A DNA stretch of 64,000 nucleotides from Plutella xylostella (lineage: Eukaryota; Arthropoda; Insecta; Lepidoptera; Plutellidae). Below are positions 46,201 through 58,300 of the stretch, one piece after another (the stretch's first letter is position 1; every line of letters begins with the position of its first letter). Location of the stretch: positions 310,001-374,000 of the forward strand of contig NC_063987.1 of assembly GCF_932276165.1 (NCBI RefSeq), written 5' to 3'. The notes under the pieces were generated by a model. It was not told the origin of the DNA and ran no database searches. It worked only from the letters and a program-made list of their open reading frames with translations. Made by a program: the position numbers and the translations under genes.

Positions 46201-48150
46201 AAATACCACTGTTCTGTATACTGGAGGAAGATATACCTAATACTTAAGCACATACGGAATGGACTAACACCTAATTATTTTAGAAATCATTGAATGGAAA
46301 CGAAACGTAATTAAAATTGTACTCAAAGCAGGTAATGATATTTTAGTACAGTGTTAAAAAACTCAACAAAATTCAATATGGCAGCAGCATCAATTTAAAC
46401 GCTCAAATAAAACTCCTTTCAAATAAAAAGAAATCAAATTAAACGAAAGAAATCACTTGCACTTGCGACACGCTTATTAATTCTCATCGGAAACATTTTT
46501 AAAAGAAAACCCATAAATAAATCCGTTGACTCGCCTTCAGCGGGAAAAGAAAAACTGAATCCCAATAACAGGCCAAGACGGAAATATTAAAACTGCTTAC
46601 TTTCTATAATTCCTACACACGTGGAAACCATCTTGGATCAAAAAGCAACCGAAACGTGAACCCTTAAGATTCAGATTCGTCCGGCAATAGTTCCAAGGAG
46701 GTGTACTTCTTAAAGAGGTTCGATTCGTTTGTGTTTTAATAAGGAAGATGATTTACGCGCCGCCAGCGCCACCCGGCGCAGCGGCGGAAATGCGAAACTT
46801 AATTAGAGGAAAAAATTCACACCGTCTTGTATGAGTCCTGAGAACTGTCGACACCCACACTTTAACTTTGTTAATTTTGTTTTCCTTTTACAAAAAAAGA
46901 GGCATTGGCTTAATTTCATTTTATTTATTTTTTGAGAATCTTACTTCTTAGTAAGGCAGGTACTTATTAATTTATAGTATAACTACCTATATTAAAATAA
47001 CATATGAATTGAAATGAAAAATAAGGAAGCCTAATACTTACCTAGGTACCTACATTTTATATACCCAATAAAACTGATGATCTCAAACGTATCAGCTCCG
47101 CCGACAGATGGCGCGCGTGTGTGGTGACATTAGAACCAATGAAATTTAAATATGGCAACACCGGGGAACAAAAATAATGCTATAAAGGTGCTTGGAGTCA
47201 CCTGCGCCCCGGCAGGATAATAGCCGCTCCCGAATGAACCCACATCAATAATGGCGGGGACTTTGAATTCTGATCCGATTCCATTTTTCCGCGCTTTCCG
47301 AACGAACATTATGACGGTTGAATTTTATTAGGATTTGAATCTTTTATGGAAAGTTTAGCTGATGGGTATAGATATTACTTATAGCAGTGTTAGAAAAGAT
47401 AAATACGTATGATGCTACAGAATTAGTTAACTCTCCTTTGAGATTTCTATAGAGGTTCATTTTTGGAAATAGTGCAAATATGTACTTACATTTATTAAGT
47501 ATTGTATGCATAGGCTCTCTAATCTGTGATTGTAGGGGTCCATATCATAGTCGTCCCATGGTTATTTACTAACCATGTAAGTATTATGTTTTCTTTCATC
47601 TCGCATCAAATATTTGAACCACAGCGGGCGCATAGTTGCGACACTAAAACCCTTTTATGACCTTTCATAAAAGTAGATAACTCTACCAAAATACGGAGAA
47701 CAATCATACATACATATTAGTGTTTGCGGGCGGGTTATTCAAATGTGTAGCAATAAGTGTGCATTTACGGTTGGACATAAAAGCGCGATCGGCATCGCAC
47801 ATAAATATTGTTCCGTTACTTATTGCAGATTTTATAGCCGCCGCCGGCCGCGGTACCTGGCTGTACCTAGTGGTACCACGTATAACTTGTTTGTTTATAG
47901 AATCTGTTGTTCTTATTTAGTTAGGTTAGTTATGATTTATATGCAATGCTGGTCGAAGGTCAGTTGCACAAGTGGAGCCTCCGCGAATGACGTATCTACT
48001 TACATTATAGATAGACATCCGGCGCACCTGGCTGACAGAAGTCAGTTATTCCATGTTTTTCAAAACTAATCCACTCATCACGGTGACCAACAACAACCAA
48101 AGTGACACAAATGGTCACTTTCTTTCCATAGACTAGAATATTATAAGGTG
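43246..48150. other. intergenic stretch, no gene recognised
   Basis: Several short frames exist, the longest a 130-codon minus-strand frame at 43412-43804, but none has a recognisable domain or splice context. Isolated ACAGGGTGT sequences (about 45303) hint at MITE termini that I could not pair. Confidence 0.35.
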
Positions 48151-48800
48151 TAGGTGGGTAATGCCGAATTTCGGGTATTCCGATTTTTGCCGATTTCTTC
48201 CAAACGCAGCCATACTTTGAACCGTGGAACCATTCACCTTGACGGCAACTTTATCTTCTACCTCGCTTGGGTTGACTCAGGGCGCTAGGACCGAGCGTGC
48301 GTGTTAAAACGTAAAATTAGTAAAAAAGTGCAAATTTCCGGATTTTTAATTTTCGGAATTACCCGCACATCGGTAATTAAGAAATCAGTTAAGTTACTTA
48401 ACTGATTGTTTTTTCATCCAAAAGATTGTCGTTTTTGTTCACTATGTTCGGAGTTTAAAAACCCTAGCTTAAATTTTTTGTGTTTTCCAGAATGTGCGAA
48501 CTCCGGTAATTCCGAATGTTGGAACATTTTACTATGAAATTCTGTAGATCGGGTAATTCCGAATTATAAATATCATATAAATGTGTATAATTATTTCTGG
48601 GCAGTCCTAGGCAATATCTCGAAATAAGTTTATGCGAGGTTATAGCTGATCGAAAAATAAATACATATAGTCCTTTAGCTTAGATTACCTAAAACTCATT
48701 TTAAATGCCATTCGGAATAACCCGCATTCATTCGGAATTCCTCGTGCAAAGACAAAAATATAAGCTTTTGAAACTAAAATATTTACGAATTCCGTGGGTA
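48151..48800. mobile_element. putative repeat element with GGTAATTCCGAAT motif array
   Basis: At least eight direct and inverted copies of a 12-13-base motif occur in about 640 bp: GGTAATGCCGAAT (48157), GGGTATTCCGAT (48173), TTCGGAATTACCCG (48353), CCGGTAATTCCGAATG (48503), CGGGTAATTCCGAATT (48549), ATTCGGAATAACCCG (48711), ATTCGGAATTCC (48728) and GAATTCCGTGGGTA (48786). The region starts TAGGTGGGTAA. The ends are not proven, and no coding sequence is present. The design recalls the motif-dense element at 739-4772. Confidence 0.5.
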
Positions 48801-49059
48801 TTTAGAGAAGTCTACCTAAAAGAACGTTTTAAGTTGAGGACATAAGACGTGCATAATCTGCAGCTTCCTTCAAAGAAAGGGTTAAGAGGCACTAGCTAAA
48901 TTCACTGCCTTAGTTGAATATATTATTGCTGTATATAATTATGTATTATTGTATGTAAGTATAGGTATAATAATATATATTATGTATTTATTTATTTATT
49001 TCCTTGCTTTATTTATTTATTTTAGTGTATGTAGTGTTTAAGTAGTGTATTATACACTT

Positions 49060-49229
49060 GCACCTCAGCTACCTCTAATTCTATTTCTATTTTTTTATAA
49101 CTCTCTTTCATCCAAAGGTTGTCTGGTAGAGATTGCTATAAGCAATAAGGCCGCCTTTTTGTACTGTTTTTATTTTGTATGTTGTTCTATTTTGGTGCAA
49201 ATAAAGAGTATTGTATTGTATTGTATTGT
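49060..49229 (+). repeat. jockey-like LINE 3' UTR with (GTATT)n tail
   Basis: TTTCATCCAAAGGTTGTCTG, GTAGAGATTGCTATAAGCAA, TAAGGCCGCC, TGCAAATAAAGAGTATTGTA and a (TTGTA)n tail. This is a very common lepidopteran LINE 3' end. Confidence 0.75.
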
Positions 49230-50056
49230 CTGTTAAACAGAGTTTTAGGTAGTATATTCAAGTATGTATGTCGCAGGCATCTGGTTTAATCTCCTGTTTG
49301 ATTGAACCGCTAGCCTGTTCATTGGATGACGCTACTCAGTTGAATGACTAAAGAACAACTCGTCAAGTGGTTGACTGTAACGTCCAACGTCTTGACTGAA
49401 CGTTATTCAGCGAAGTCGTTAAATGAGATATAGTATAGCAACTTTGTAATGTCTGGTTAGGATGAACATGACCAGACAAGAGTCAACAAAAAGACTATGT
49501 TACATCTCACAAATTAACCAAACGTACCTTGATATTGTTGTTCATAATGGGGACTACCGTTTTTTTGCTCACCAGTTGGCGCCACTGTTGACTGAGGTCA
49601 AGAGGTACCATAGCTGTCAAACTTATCAAAGGCGACTTTATCAAATTGGCGCGAAATAAAGTTTTAAAATCTTGAATCTCATAAGCTTATTAATTATAAA
49701 ATTACTATCATCATAACGAGTTACTATGCCGTAATGTTGTGCAGATCCGTTATGTTCGGAAAGAAAAGGAGGACATAATATGTTACCAAGTGATAAAACT
49801 CTTCTAAAACAGTGGCTTGTGAAATAATTATTATCCGACAATCTCGTGTTTCTGAAAATGATTATAACCAATTTCAGAAAGAACATAATATAAATAAGGA
49901 TTAGGCATTTAATAAATACAATAAAAATAAAAGAATTACACACTTATTTAACTTTTATTTATCACTTCTATACAAAAAAATACACATTAGTAATCCACAC
50001 AATGAATGCTGGTTGAGTTGTTAGTTGAAACTAAATAATGGTAGTAGGTATAGTAT

Positions 50057-50276
50057 ACTATTCTATTATTTGTGTGGGTGTCAGTACCTGCACCTGCTGG
50101 CTCACTCGAATGGAGCCTTTGTGCATATCGCCTTAAGGTCTAAACTCCACTCCTAAGCTTGGACCATTTCCTACCACGCTGGTCCACTGCAGGTTTGGTT
50201 GTTGGCAGGTTGTTTTCATTCACCGTAAGAGCGATGGTATACATTGTACATAAATTCCAAAGTACTTATTGGTGAC
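50057..50276 (-). mobile_element. SINE fragment, reverse orientation
   Basis: The minus strand matches the SINE at 23397 from CCAATAAGTACTTTGG-like sequence through CATCGCTCTTACGGTGAA, CAGTGGACCAGCGTGGTAGG, AAATGGTCCAAGCTTAGGAG and CAGGTGCAGGTACTGACACC. It is diverged, lacks the tRNA head, and inserted within the TIR element. Confidence 0.75.
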
Positions 50277-50517
50277 AATATCTAGATCTGGAGTTTCATT
50301 TTTAGTGTTCACACTGCTATACAAAGTTTCTGAAGACCACTCAACAGTATGTATACACGAATCATTTTGTTGTATGATGCTGTCCTCTACGTTTCCAACC
50401 AAGTTACTGTTATGGTCATAGTTTTGGTGTCTGTAAAAAGAAAAAACATAGCTGTTACCTAAGCAAACAAGCATACACTTCGTAAAAAATAAGGTTGTAA
50501 ACAGTAAACAAACTAAC

Positions 50518-50613
50518 CTCTGAATTGGCTGCTCTTTGAGACCGCTTATTTTTGCGCCTCTTTTTTTTTAATTCAGCTTTCAAAGCGTGCACATTAATCG
50601 ACAAATAATCCAT
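50518..50613 (-). CDS. possible first exon of a small basic protein inside the TIR element
   Basis: ATGGATTAT at 50613-50605 in an AAATATGG context opens 32 codons: MDYLSINVHALKAELKKKRR, then KNKRSQRAANSE. It ends at GAG|GTTAGT, a fair splice donor. A good acceptor (CTTTTTACAG) lies 87 bp downstream at 50431. After that junction the frame reads TPKL and stops. Another frame across 50430-50277 stays open (HQNYDHNSNLVGNVEDSIIQ…) but is out of phase. It is either a 36-residue basic micro-protein or the remnant of a larger transposon gene. The family is not recognised. Confidence 0.3.
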
Positions 50614-51128
50614 ATTTGCGATATTTCGCAAAAAGATATCACTTTTCAACAGGGAAATGAACGAAAATATAATTTATCACGAAGCCCGCCAAACAAATTA
50701 TATGAAAAGTAAAAATGTCACTTGACCCAGTCAACACCAGCGCCCCTAGCGGCAAATTCACACGCGTTAGCTCCCATTATCCAATTTCAGCACATTTTTT
50801 TCTTTGAAACTATCCGCCGGCGGTGTAATAATAGGTAAATCCATGTTGTCATACTATTTTAACATAAATAACGCACTTTAAAGCTAATTTATTTGCAAAA
50901 AATAACAATACAAGTGCTTTTTGTGTCAGCTGTTCGCTGTTAGACGCCATATTTGTTTTATTCACCACCTGACTGATTTTAAGTCCGCTAACTAGTTGGA
51001 CGTTTTGTGACACTTGTACAATCAACGTTCGGCCTAGTCATACAACTGAATAGCGTCATCCAATGAACGGGCTAGCGGTTCAATCAAACAGGAGATTAAA
51101 CCAGATGCCTGCGACATGTATATATATA

Positions 51129-51204
51129 TACAACTGAATAGCGCCATTCAATGAACGGGCTAGTGGTTCAATCAAACAGGAGATTAAACCAGTTGCCTGC
51201 GACA
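51129..51204. repeat. extra copy of the TIR element's right terminus
   Basis: AATAGCGCCATTCAATGAAC, GGGCTAGTGGTTCAATCAAA and AGTTGCCTGCGACAT repeat 51041-51115 in direct orientation with a few substitutions, separated by a TATATATATA tract. Confidence 0.8.
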
Positions 51205-51222
51205 TATATAAAGCTTCCTTAC

Positions 51223-51363
51223 ATGAATCAAAATTACCCAACCAGTCTTCATAAATTGACAAAATACGAACATATATAACATCACCCAAAAACCTTTCGG
51301 AATAACCCACCTGCACCTTAACTGTTTCTTTCGTCATTTCCAACACACCAGAAGATGAACTGA
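51223..51363 (-). CDS. possible orphan protein-coding exon
   Basis: A 141-bp stretch lies between an acceptor (TTATTTGCAG at 51364 and above) and a donor (TCAT|GTAAGG at 51222). Read in phase 1 in and phase 1 out, it is open and looks protein-like: SSSSGVLEMTKETVKVQVGY, then SERFLGDVIYVRILSIYEDW and LGNFDS. The symmetric phase and good splice signals favour a real or formerly real exon. I do not recognise the family, and no neighbouring exon could be joined to it. It abuts the TIR element terminus at 51204. Confidence 0.3.
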
Positions 51364-52690
51364 CTGCAAATAAATAATTTTAATATTTTGATAACAATAC
51401 TTTATTAATTCCTGATAAAAATTTACTTAGTATAAAAATACTTGTATGCCTGCTGATTGCTTGTAACAACGTTCTCCATAGTGTTATTACCTTATGCTTG
51501 TAGCAATAGCAAAGCGTTACAATAAAATACCTAAGTAATAATAATAAAGGAAAACCGCAGGAAAAGCTCTTGAAAGCGTCGTCACCCGCGCGGGTAAACA
51601 CAATTTACGAGTTATTTTGGTTTTGGTCAGCAATCCATGAGTATAATAACACTCCCTATAGTCCCAATCCGGCACTGATTCTGCTAATTAATATTCCATT
51701 GGACAGGGTTTTGGATGTTTTGGTTTGATATCAATTGACTTACTTAATTATCTGATTATTGTTATTTAATCCTGTATTGCATGAATTTAAAAACAGAAGT
51801 GTAGAATAGAATAGAATAGAATGCTATAAGCAAGCAACCCACAGGAGGTGCAGGAAAATTTAATTAGTTATAAGTTGTGCTAAAAAAAACAGTACTTAAT
51901 TAATAAAAAATAAAAATATTTAAAATAAAATTCCAAAATATATTAATTGTTTTCACATAGCCTGCTAGAATATTTTAAATGTATGTCTTAGTTTCCAGTA
52001 CCGAAACAATAATAAACGTTGCGGTATATAAATTGTTAGCTTGATTAGCAGAATGGGAGCTTTTTCATAAAGTATCCCTTCGGTACCACACTTGTTACTC
52101 TCCTAATGAGCACCGATAGCATTAACGTTTCTATTAAATAGGGTACATGCTAATAATAACCAAAGTATTAAGTAATTTAATTATATTGTACATAGGTGTA
52201 GCATATTTAGACAAAATTTATGATTAACAGAATGAGAAAACAGAGATTTATTTTTAGACACACGCCATTATCACGACATGTAAAGTCGCTTTCTTGTCTT
52301 TCTGTAATCTATGTGTATGCTTATAGATATTTAAAACTGCTCAACGGATTAAAATTCTGTTAATTTTTGTAGTGTGGTTTTAGATAAAATAATTATTTAT
52401 ATTTTATGCTCTTTTATTCCGGAATTCCTTATAGCGTGAAGCGAAGCTCGCTGGAAGAGCTAGTAAAGTATAATAGGTGTATAATTATGTAGAGGACGAG
52501 GATAGCCTATTACATAATATTGTTTAATACATCACTCAGCTGCAAGCTACAAGCAATAATGTTATTACTGAGTGCTTTCATCTTATATCTTCAAAGCCAG
52601 CAAATCCGCAAAACAAATAAAGTTTTTCGAATCAATTCAACCTTCCCTCCTCTACATTCACTTATTTATAATACTTTCACTGTGATTCTA
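51364..52690. other. intergenic stretch with an RTE-like fragment
   Basis: GAATAGAATAGAATAGAATG at 51805-51824 is a SINE-tail-like simple repeat. ACTGCTCAACGGATTAAAAT (52336) and GCGTGAAGCGAAGC (52433) are diverged pieces of an RTE-type 3' region in reverse or rearranged order. No exon is firm. Confidence 0.4.
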
Positions 52691-52711
52691 GTGTGTGTGT
52701 GTGTGGAGTGT

Positions 52712-52746
<35 letters not shown>
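52691..52746. repeat. (GT)n microsatellite
   Basis: Interrupted GT repeat of about 56 bp (GTGTGTGTGTGTGGAGTGTG…). Confidence 0.95.
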
Positions 52747-52747
<1 letters not shown>

Positions 52748-53339
52748 TCACATTTGACCGCTGAGCGCAGGTGTCCGGGGTGTAAACTTTATACGGAACC
52801 CTCTGCAAAGATGAGATTGATATAGAGGTGATATTGCTCTTTAGAAATTTCGTTTGTGTTGGGCACTTTTTTGCTATGGAGAGCAAATTAGTTGTTCATG
52901 AATTTCCGAATATCTTAGAATAAAAGTATTTCAAAATAACCAGTTCAGTAAAATACAATTCTACTTTTCCTGTACAAACACTTCAAATTAGTGTAAGGAG
53001 GTTCATTCATGACCAACCGTCAAGTAGTCTGCCGTGAAGCTTGCAGATACACGATTATATTATCAGCAGTTTCGTAGGTTTACTATGAATATGACACTAC
53101 GTACAATAAAATACAAAACTATCACATGAAATTGGTTAAATCTCAAGAATTGATCCCTACCTGTGTGTCTCATCTAGTCGTGGCTGATGTTTGCCGCTCC
53201 ACACGATTATGACATAAACCCGTTACGAGCCGCCATCAAACTACAAATTGGAAAACGCTCAGCGATCGCCGACTGTACGCGATCATACAAACAAACAATC
53301 TTACCTTTGTATGTAAGAGGAAATCAGGGCTTAACTTAC
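52747..53339. other. noncoding stretch, nothing recognised
   Basis: No bounded feature was seen. A second donor-like AAAG|GTAAGAT lies on the minus strand near 53305, just beyond the possible exon at 53340. Confidence 0.35.
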
Positions 53340-53424
53340 TTTGTAGGTACCATCAGGTAGGACGACGATAGTACCCTCACCAGCAATGAAATAGTTCATA
53401 CTGCCATTGACTTTCCATGTATCA
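53340..53424 (-). CDS. possible isolated coding exon
   Basis: On the minus strand, after GTTCCAG, 85 bases read DTWKVNGSMNYFIAGEGTIV, then VLPDGTYK, and end at TACAAA|GTAAGT, a strong splice donor. The peptide looks like folded extracellular or enzyme sequence, but I cannot name the family. A second protein-like piece lies upstream at 53538-53577. The phases of the two pieces do not match directly, so a gene model cannot be built. It may be a pseudogene fragment or transposon exon. Confidence 0.25.
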
Positions 53425-53537
53425 CTGGAACTTTTTCAGAGGATATTTAAACATTACATTCTGTATTATTTGTATAATAATCAGAAAAGTGCGTCCACTT
53501 CATCGGCATTACCTATGAAAATCCATTTGGGACTTAC

Positions 53538-53577
53538 AATACCAATAGGTGGACGCTTACCTTTATCCTCTATGCCT
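53538..53577 (-). CDS. possible short coding exon
   Basis: Strong acceptor TTAATTTTTTCAG at 53578 and above, then GIEDKGKRPPIGI up to ATT|GTAAGT at 53537. The frame also stays open past this donor (VSPKWIFIGNADEVDALF, then stop), so it could equally be a terminal exon. The family is not recognised. Confidence 0.2.
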
Positions 53578-55221
53578 CTGAAAAAATTAAAATTAATTTA
53601 TTTGCCAAAAAAAAAAAACATGCAATAAAATTTAAAAAAATGTACTTATGAAAAAATGGCAAAATGGAACAATCTCAGCATCTGCTGTAAGTTGTGGCCA
53701 ACGTTACAGCGCTGGTTTTCAGATTGTCCCATCTCACATCGGATAACTAAACATACGTTACATGCGGGTAGTGGACACAATAGAAAAATAAAAAATACAT
53801 TGGAAAATTATTATGAACATTAACATAATTACAATCTGGCTCCTATACTATATTTTTTACAGTCATCTTAAAATGAATGTTCATTTTTATGAAAAATATG
53901 CAATAATATGCTTTTTGTACCAAAAATATTAAGTATTATTCTCACATGACATGGCTATTTGGCTATCAGTTCTATTTGCCTAATATTTAGCACAGCACAA
54001 AAACAACCAGTCTATTTCACGACCACCCTCTGTTCAACTCCAATTTGCATCCATCCATCACGGACTTATCAAATTGTAATCCTTTCTACAACGCCACCAA
54101 TACGACATTACAAATGTACAATATTTTGATTACAAGCGGTATTAGTGCGGCCGCCGCGTGGCGTCCACGTGTCGGTCGCGTGTCGGTCGCGTGTCGGCGG
54201 CGCGTCGGCCAAGTCTAATTGAACGCGTACTAGTGAGATTATTTGCTTACACAATGCTTAGGTTGTTCAGTCAGTTTATTAAACGGATAAACGTGGCGAC
54301 ATGTTGTCTCGGTGTTGGGGTGACTGATAGCAGATAAATATACAATCAATACACACTTGATATTACATTGTAATAATAGTGTGTCCTTTTTATTATTACC
54401 ATTAGCATTCATAATGTATCTAATATTTTTTTCGTATAATCTTATTCAACAAAATAATATCGGATCGGATATGATTATGATTTGAACCTCGTCACATTAG
54501 TCAGAGTTAGATTTACTATATAACTACTTACTAGGTATAAGTATGTACATAATAAAGAGGTAAGTAGTAGTAAAAAAAAATATACTTAGTAATATAATAA
54601 TAATAATAATATATTACTAAGTACAAATTTCAAAGTTTTGTCACTCTTGTAATTCCCTAGTATGTACGAGTATAGTTTACTCCATAGAGGATACCCAACC
54701 AAAGCACATCAATGTATGAGCAATAATATTCTTTATTTATTGGACCTTAAAATCAAAAACAATATCAAAGTTATTCCAAAATCGTTTTCTTCAAACGAGA
54801 CATCATAGTCATAGGATATTGTTGTACGCATTGGTGATGTGTAAATATTGTTGTAGCGGGTTCCCCGTGGGACGCCCATATAAACGGCTCAGCAATGAGA
54901 GCCTATGCCTGTAGGGATTTGCGCTAGGGAACCGCTATAGCACGGTGTTCTACTATATTCTGATGTACTAAAGGTAAGCATCCACGTTTCGACATCGTAC
55001 GCAACGGACGCATCACATTCAGTATTCTTTGTATGGAAATTCGAATCCAATCCCTTCATAAAATTTTGCAGACTTGCCCTGTACGTAGGTTGTTAGTATA
55101 GTTACATACTCAATTAAATGTATCGAACAGCTGGTTTTGTGTGTGTAGCGTCAGGACCATTATACATACCTGCCTATACTACGGAAAGTCCACGGAAGCC
55201 ACGGTCCACGGAAGCCTGTAT
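53578..55221. other. noncoding stretch with a small GC tandem repeat
   Basis: GTGTCGGTCGC is repeated about three to four times at 54168-54208 beside a GCGGCCGCCGCG patch. The rest is AT-rich with (TAA)n near 54595. No exon was seen. Confidence 0.4.
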
Positions 55222-55282
55222 GGTACCGGAAAATTGGCGTACAATAAGTCCAACAATGGGCTATATAAGGCTGATGATGACC
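55222..55282 (+). repeat. LINE 3'-end fragment
   Basis: AAATTGGCGTACAATAAGTC, CAACAATGGGCTATATAAGG and CTGATGATGACC are a diverged copy of the GTCCAGCAGTGGACTG…GGCTGATGATG LINE terminus. Confidence 0.6.
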
Positions 55283-55353
55283 TGTAGCGTGTCCTTATTA
55301 TTCGCGTGGACGTCACGATTCATATTCCATGTTGTCCCCCCCAGGTGTCCTCG

Positions 55354-55380
55354 AGGGGGGAGGGGGAGGGGGAGGGGGGG
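55354..55380 (+). other. G-quadruplex-type G-run cluster
   Basis: Four to five consecutive G5-G7 runs separated by single A bases (GGGGGGAGGGGGAGGGGGAG…). This is the clearest quadruplex-forming motif in the window. Confidence 0.7.
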
Positions 55381-58300
55381 AAGAATTGAATTTGAAAACA
55401 GAACATCTCCCGATCACATCACACGCCGCGGTGACCATGAGCGAGGGGAAGTTTGGGACTCAATATTACGATTGTTTCGATATTTGTGCAATAACTAATA
55501 TGGTAAGTTACTGATACTTCTTATTATCGTGTCGATAAACTCGGTAACAAACACTAGAGCTGGACTAGCGTTTCATTGTAGTGTAAGGATTAGCCAGTCA
55601 GATTAGTTAGGTATCAGTTGCAGGCCAATTAATCGGACCCGAGATTCAGCGTAGTAGTCTAGCAATCAAATATATAACTATAATAATCAATATCCGTTCG
55701 TCAAGAATATAAAATCTATATCTGATGATGATATAATATAGGAGTTTTTGTTTCTTGCACTTGAAAGTGGCCGTCCACTCATGAACAATCGAAAAGGATA
55801 AACGGCGAACGCTACAAGACTTTACTTATTTTTGTTATTGTTATGATTATATTGCGGATAAAAACATATCCACCCCACGCCTCGCGGCCATTCTCCGCCA
55901 TAGACAAGAGTTTTATTGTTTTTATATTTATTTATCCGGAGGCGCGGGCCGGCCGCCTTTATATTATGACGTAGCAAAGGTCCCCCCTCTGTAAAGGAAA
56001 TGTTAGAGTGAATGTAGCTGTAAGTATTTTAGTCTTAAGTATCATTTATGTACTAAATAGTGTTCTTTAAATTTGTTTATTACTTTTTGGGAATGGCATC
56101 ATTTTTAGGAGAGACTTTTAGTTTTACGAGTTTTCTTTAAATTTTCATCATAAAAATGTACTCACTCTCTATTTCTTTATATAACAAAACATAAGGGTTT
56201 ATGGTTATTTGATTGTTTCATGACAAGACGTCCTGAAAGACAAAGCTTTACACAAAGTCGTATCCATACCGCGCTGTCGGATGTCAGGTGAGACAAAAGT
56301 CCTATGATAAGTCAGCAAGATTTCGCCCTCGCTTATCGTAAGCCATAACCACCCTACACACGCATATCTGCCAACCAACAACCACCCTTAACACCAGCTC
56401 ATAAGAGTGAAAGGGTAAGCACGGGCACAGTGGCCATATCATATGATGGCACGTTTCATATCAATAGGAAATCGCGTCAGGTTTTTGGTTTCAAATTGTA
56501 AGCAATCGCGCGGGAATGACTTCTTTGTTTCATATTTACATGTTTTGGTTTCGTAATGCGCGCTGTATGGAGGCTGTATGCAACACTCGGGGCCGCGCCT
56601 GCCTACGAATGAAATAAGTAATAAGAGGTAGACATTTGCATTTATGAATGAAAAAACTCGTGTAGAACAAGGAAAGGGTCTTGTATTTTTGTAAGTACAG
56701 GTACTTTTAGACTGTGTAGAGAGAAATTTCACTATACTCACCAATCTTTAACAATATGTATATTATGTGTACTTACGTGCTTTTAGTCACCAATTTTTTT
56801 ATAAGTTTGAGTACATAATATTTTAATATTTCTTTTTATAAATATAAGTAAACAAGTAGGTACTTCATAAAAATGTGATTTATTAACTTCTTGCTTAACA
56901 ATGACATGGATTAACCGTAACTTTTGGTACCTACAAAATATTATTATTTTTACGCTATATTATTTTTATATTATTATTATTTTTAAATATTATTATTATG
57001 ACTTGGTTTATAATATTTTTCATGATATACTGTGTCAAAAAATATATTGCATTCTAGACACTCGTAGTGACATCTGCCTTAATTTTCTTTCACTAGCTTA
57101 TCCAGTAACTCTTCTGTAGTTCCAGTAAATGACACGGCACTCCGAGGGCGCTGTGTCGACCTGTGGAGATGGGGAATCCGGGGCGATGGGAACCATGCGA
57201 GCTCGTACACGAATTTGTTACTTAGTTTTCGACAGGATGGGTAGATGGCGCTTTGCACTTTAAAAATAATTTAAACTTACATATATCATTAGGTTTCATT
57301 TTTCAAGAATGTTACAAGGTAGGTACTCAGTTATTATATTTATAAGCTATATATCCCTAACATGAATGCGTATTGCGTATGTATCCCTAATATACACTGT
57401 AAGCTATGTATCCCGAACCCAATACATCCAAAAAATAACAACATACAGGTCCTTCTGAATAAACCATAGCCCTAAGACTCGCAAATTCTCAATGCAAGAA
57501 AGTATATCACATGTAATTTCAGTATTCGTGAAACTAATACACCTTGTTCTGGCTCACTATAACCAGTTATTACTTTTTTGTCTTGCCCAACTCTTTCTTT
57601 ATTTCGTTTCTTATTTGTCTGCAGTTTACATAAGTATCTACTTTATTATTCCTTCCAGCTATCAAATGTAGGTTACATCATAATATTATGTATTATTTAG
57701 CGACTTTGTTGGTTTGTCGTCGACACGATAAGAAGAAGATCATAATTATCTTCTTAGCCCTTTAATTGGACCTAAGCAGTATACAGAACGTAGCGCCAAG
57801 CCAAGATGCCTTCGCAGCACACACGCTGTCAACTGCATACTCACATCGTGTTCAAACTTCCGGAATATATATGTTTCCTGATAGGAGCGCTGCAGTATTA
57901 TGTATAATGTAATAAATACATAATTTATTTTCGCGTTTGAAATGGCCAGGATACCATAATAAACCCATGCTCGGCAAAGTAAATAAATAAATAAATAAAT
58001 ATGTGGGGACATCTCACACACAGTTGATAGTGTTTTACAATCCACTCAGCATTCACATACTTACCTACTATCATAAAATGAAATAAGAAGATGGTAATAA
58101 AACACAAACATATGGAAAATTATTTATTTTTTCATCTCGCACTATTCGAAACTAAGCCCTACGGCAATATGAATACAGTGGCATCTCGCGTAATCCTAAT
58201 TTTGTACGAATTATCCTGGTCCTTCAGACGACCAATCTATCTACATTTATTTGTTCGAGACCAATTTGCTTATAAATTTGTAACGCAAACAACATATTAT

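Larger units (their letters stand above)
49269..51116. mobile_element. TIR DNA element, about 1.85 kb
   Basis: About 80 bp at 49269-49348 (TGTCGCAGGCATCTGGTTTA, ATCTCCTGTTTGATTGAACC, GCTAGCCTGTTCATTGGATG) are inverted at 51034-51116 with few mismatches. The interior carries a SINE fragment (50057-50276) and a possible small spliced gene (50518-50613). No known transposase was recognised and no clear target duplication was seen. A diverged extra copy of the right terminus follows at 51129-51204. Confidence 0.75.
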
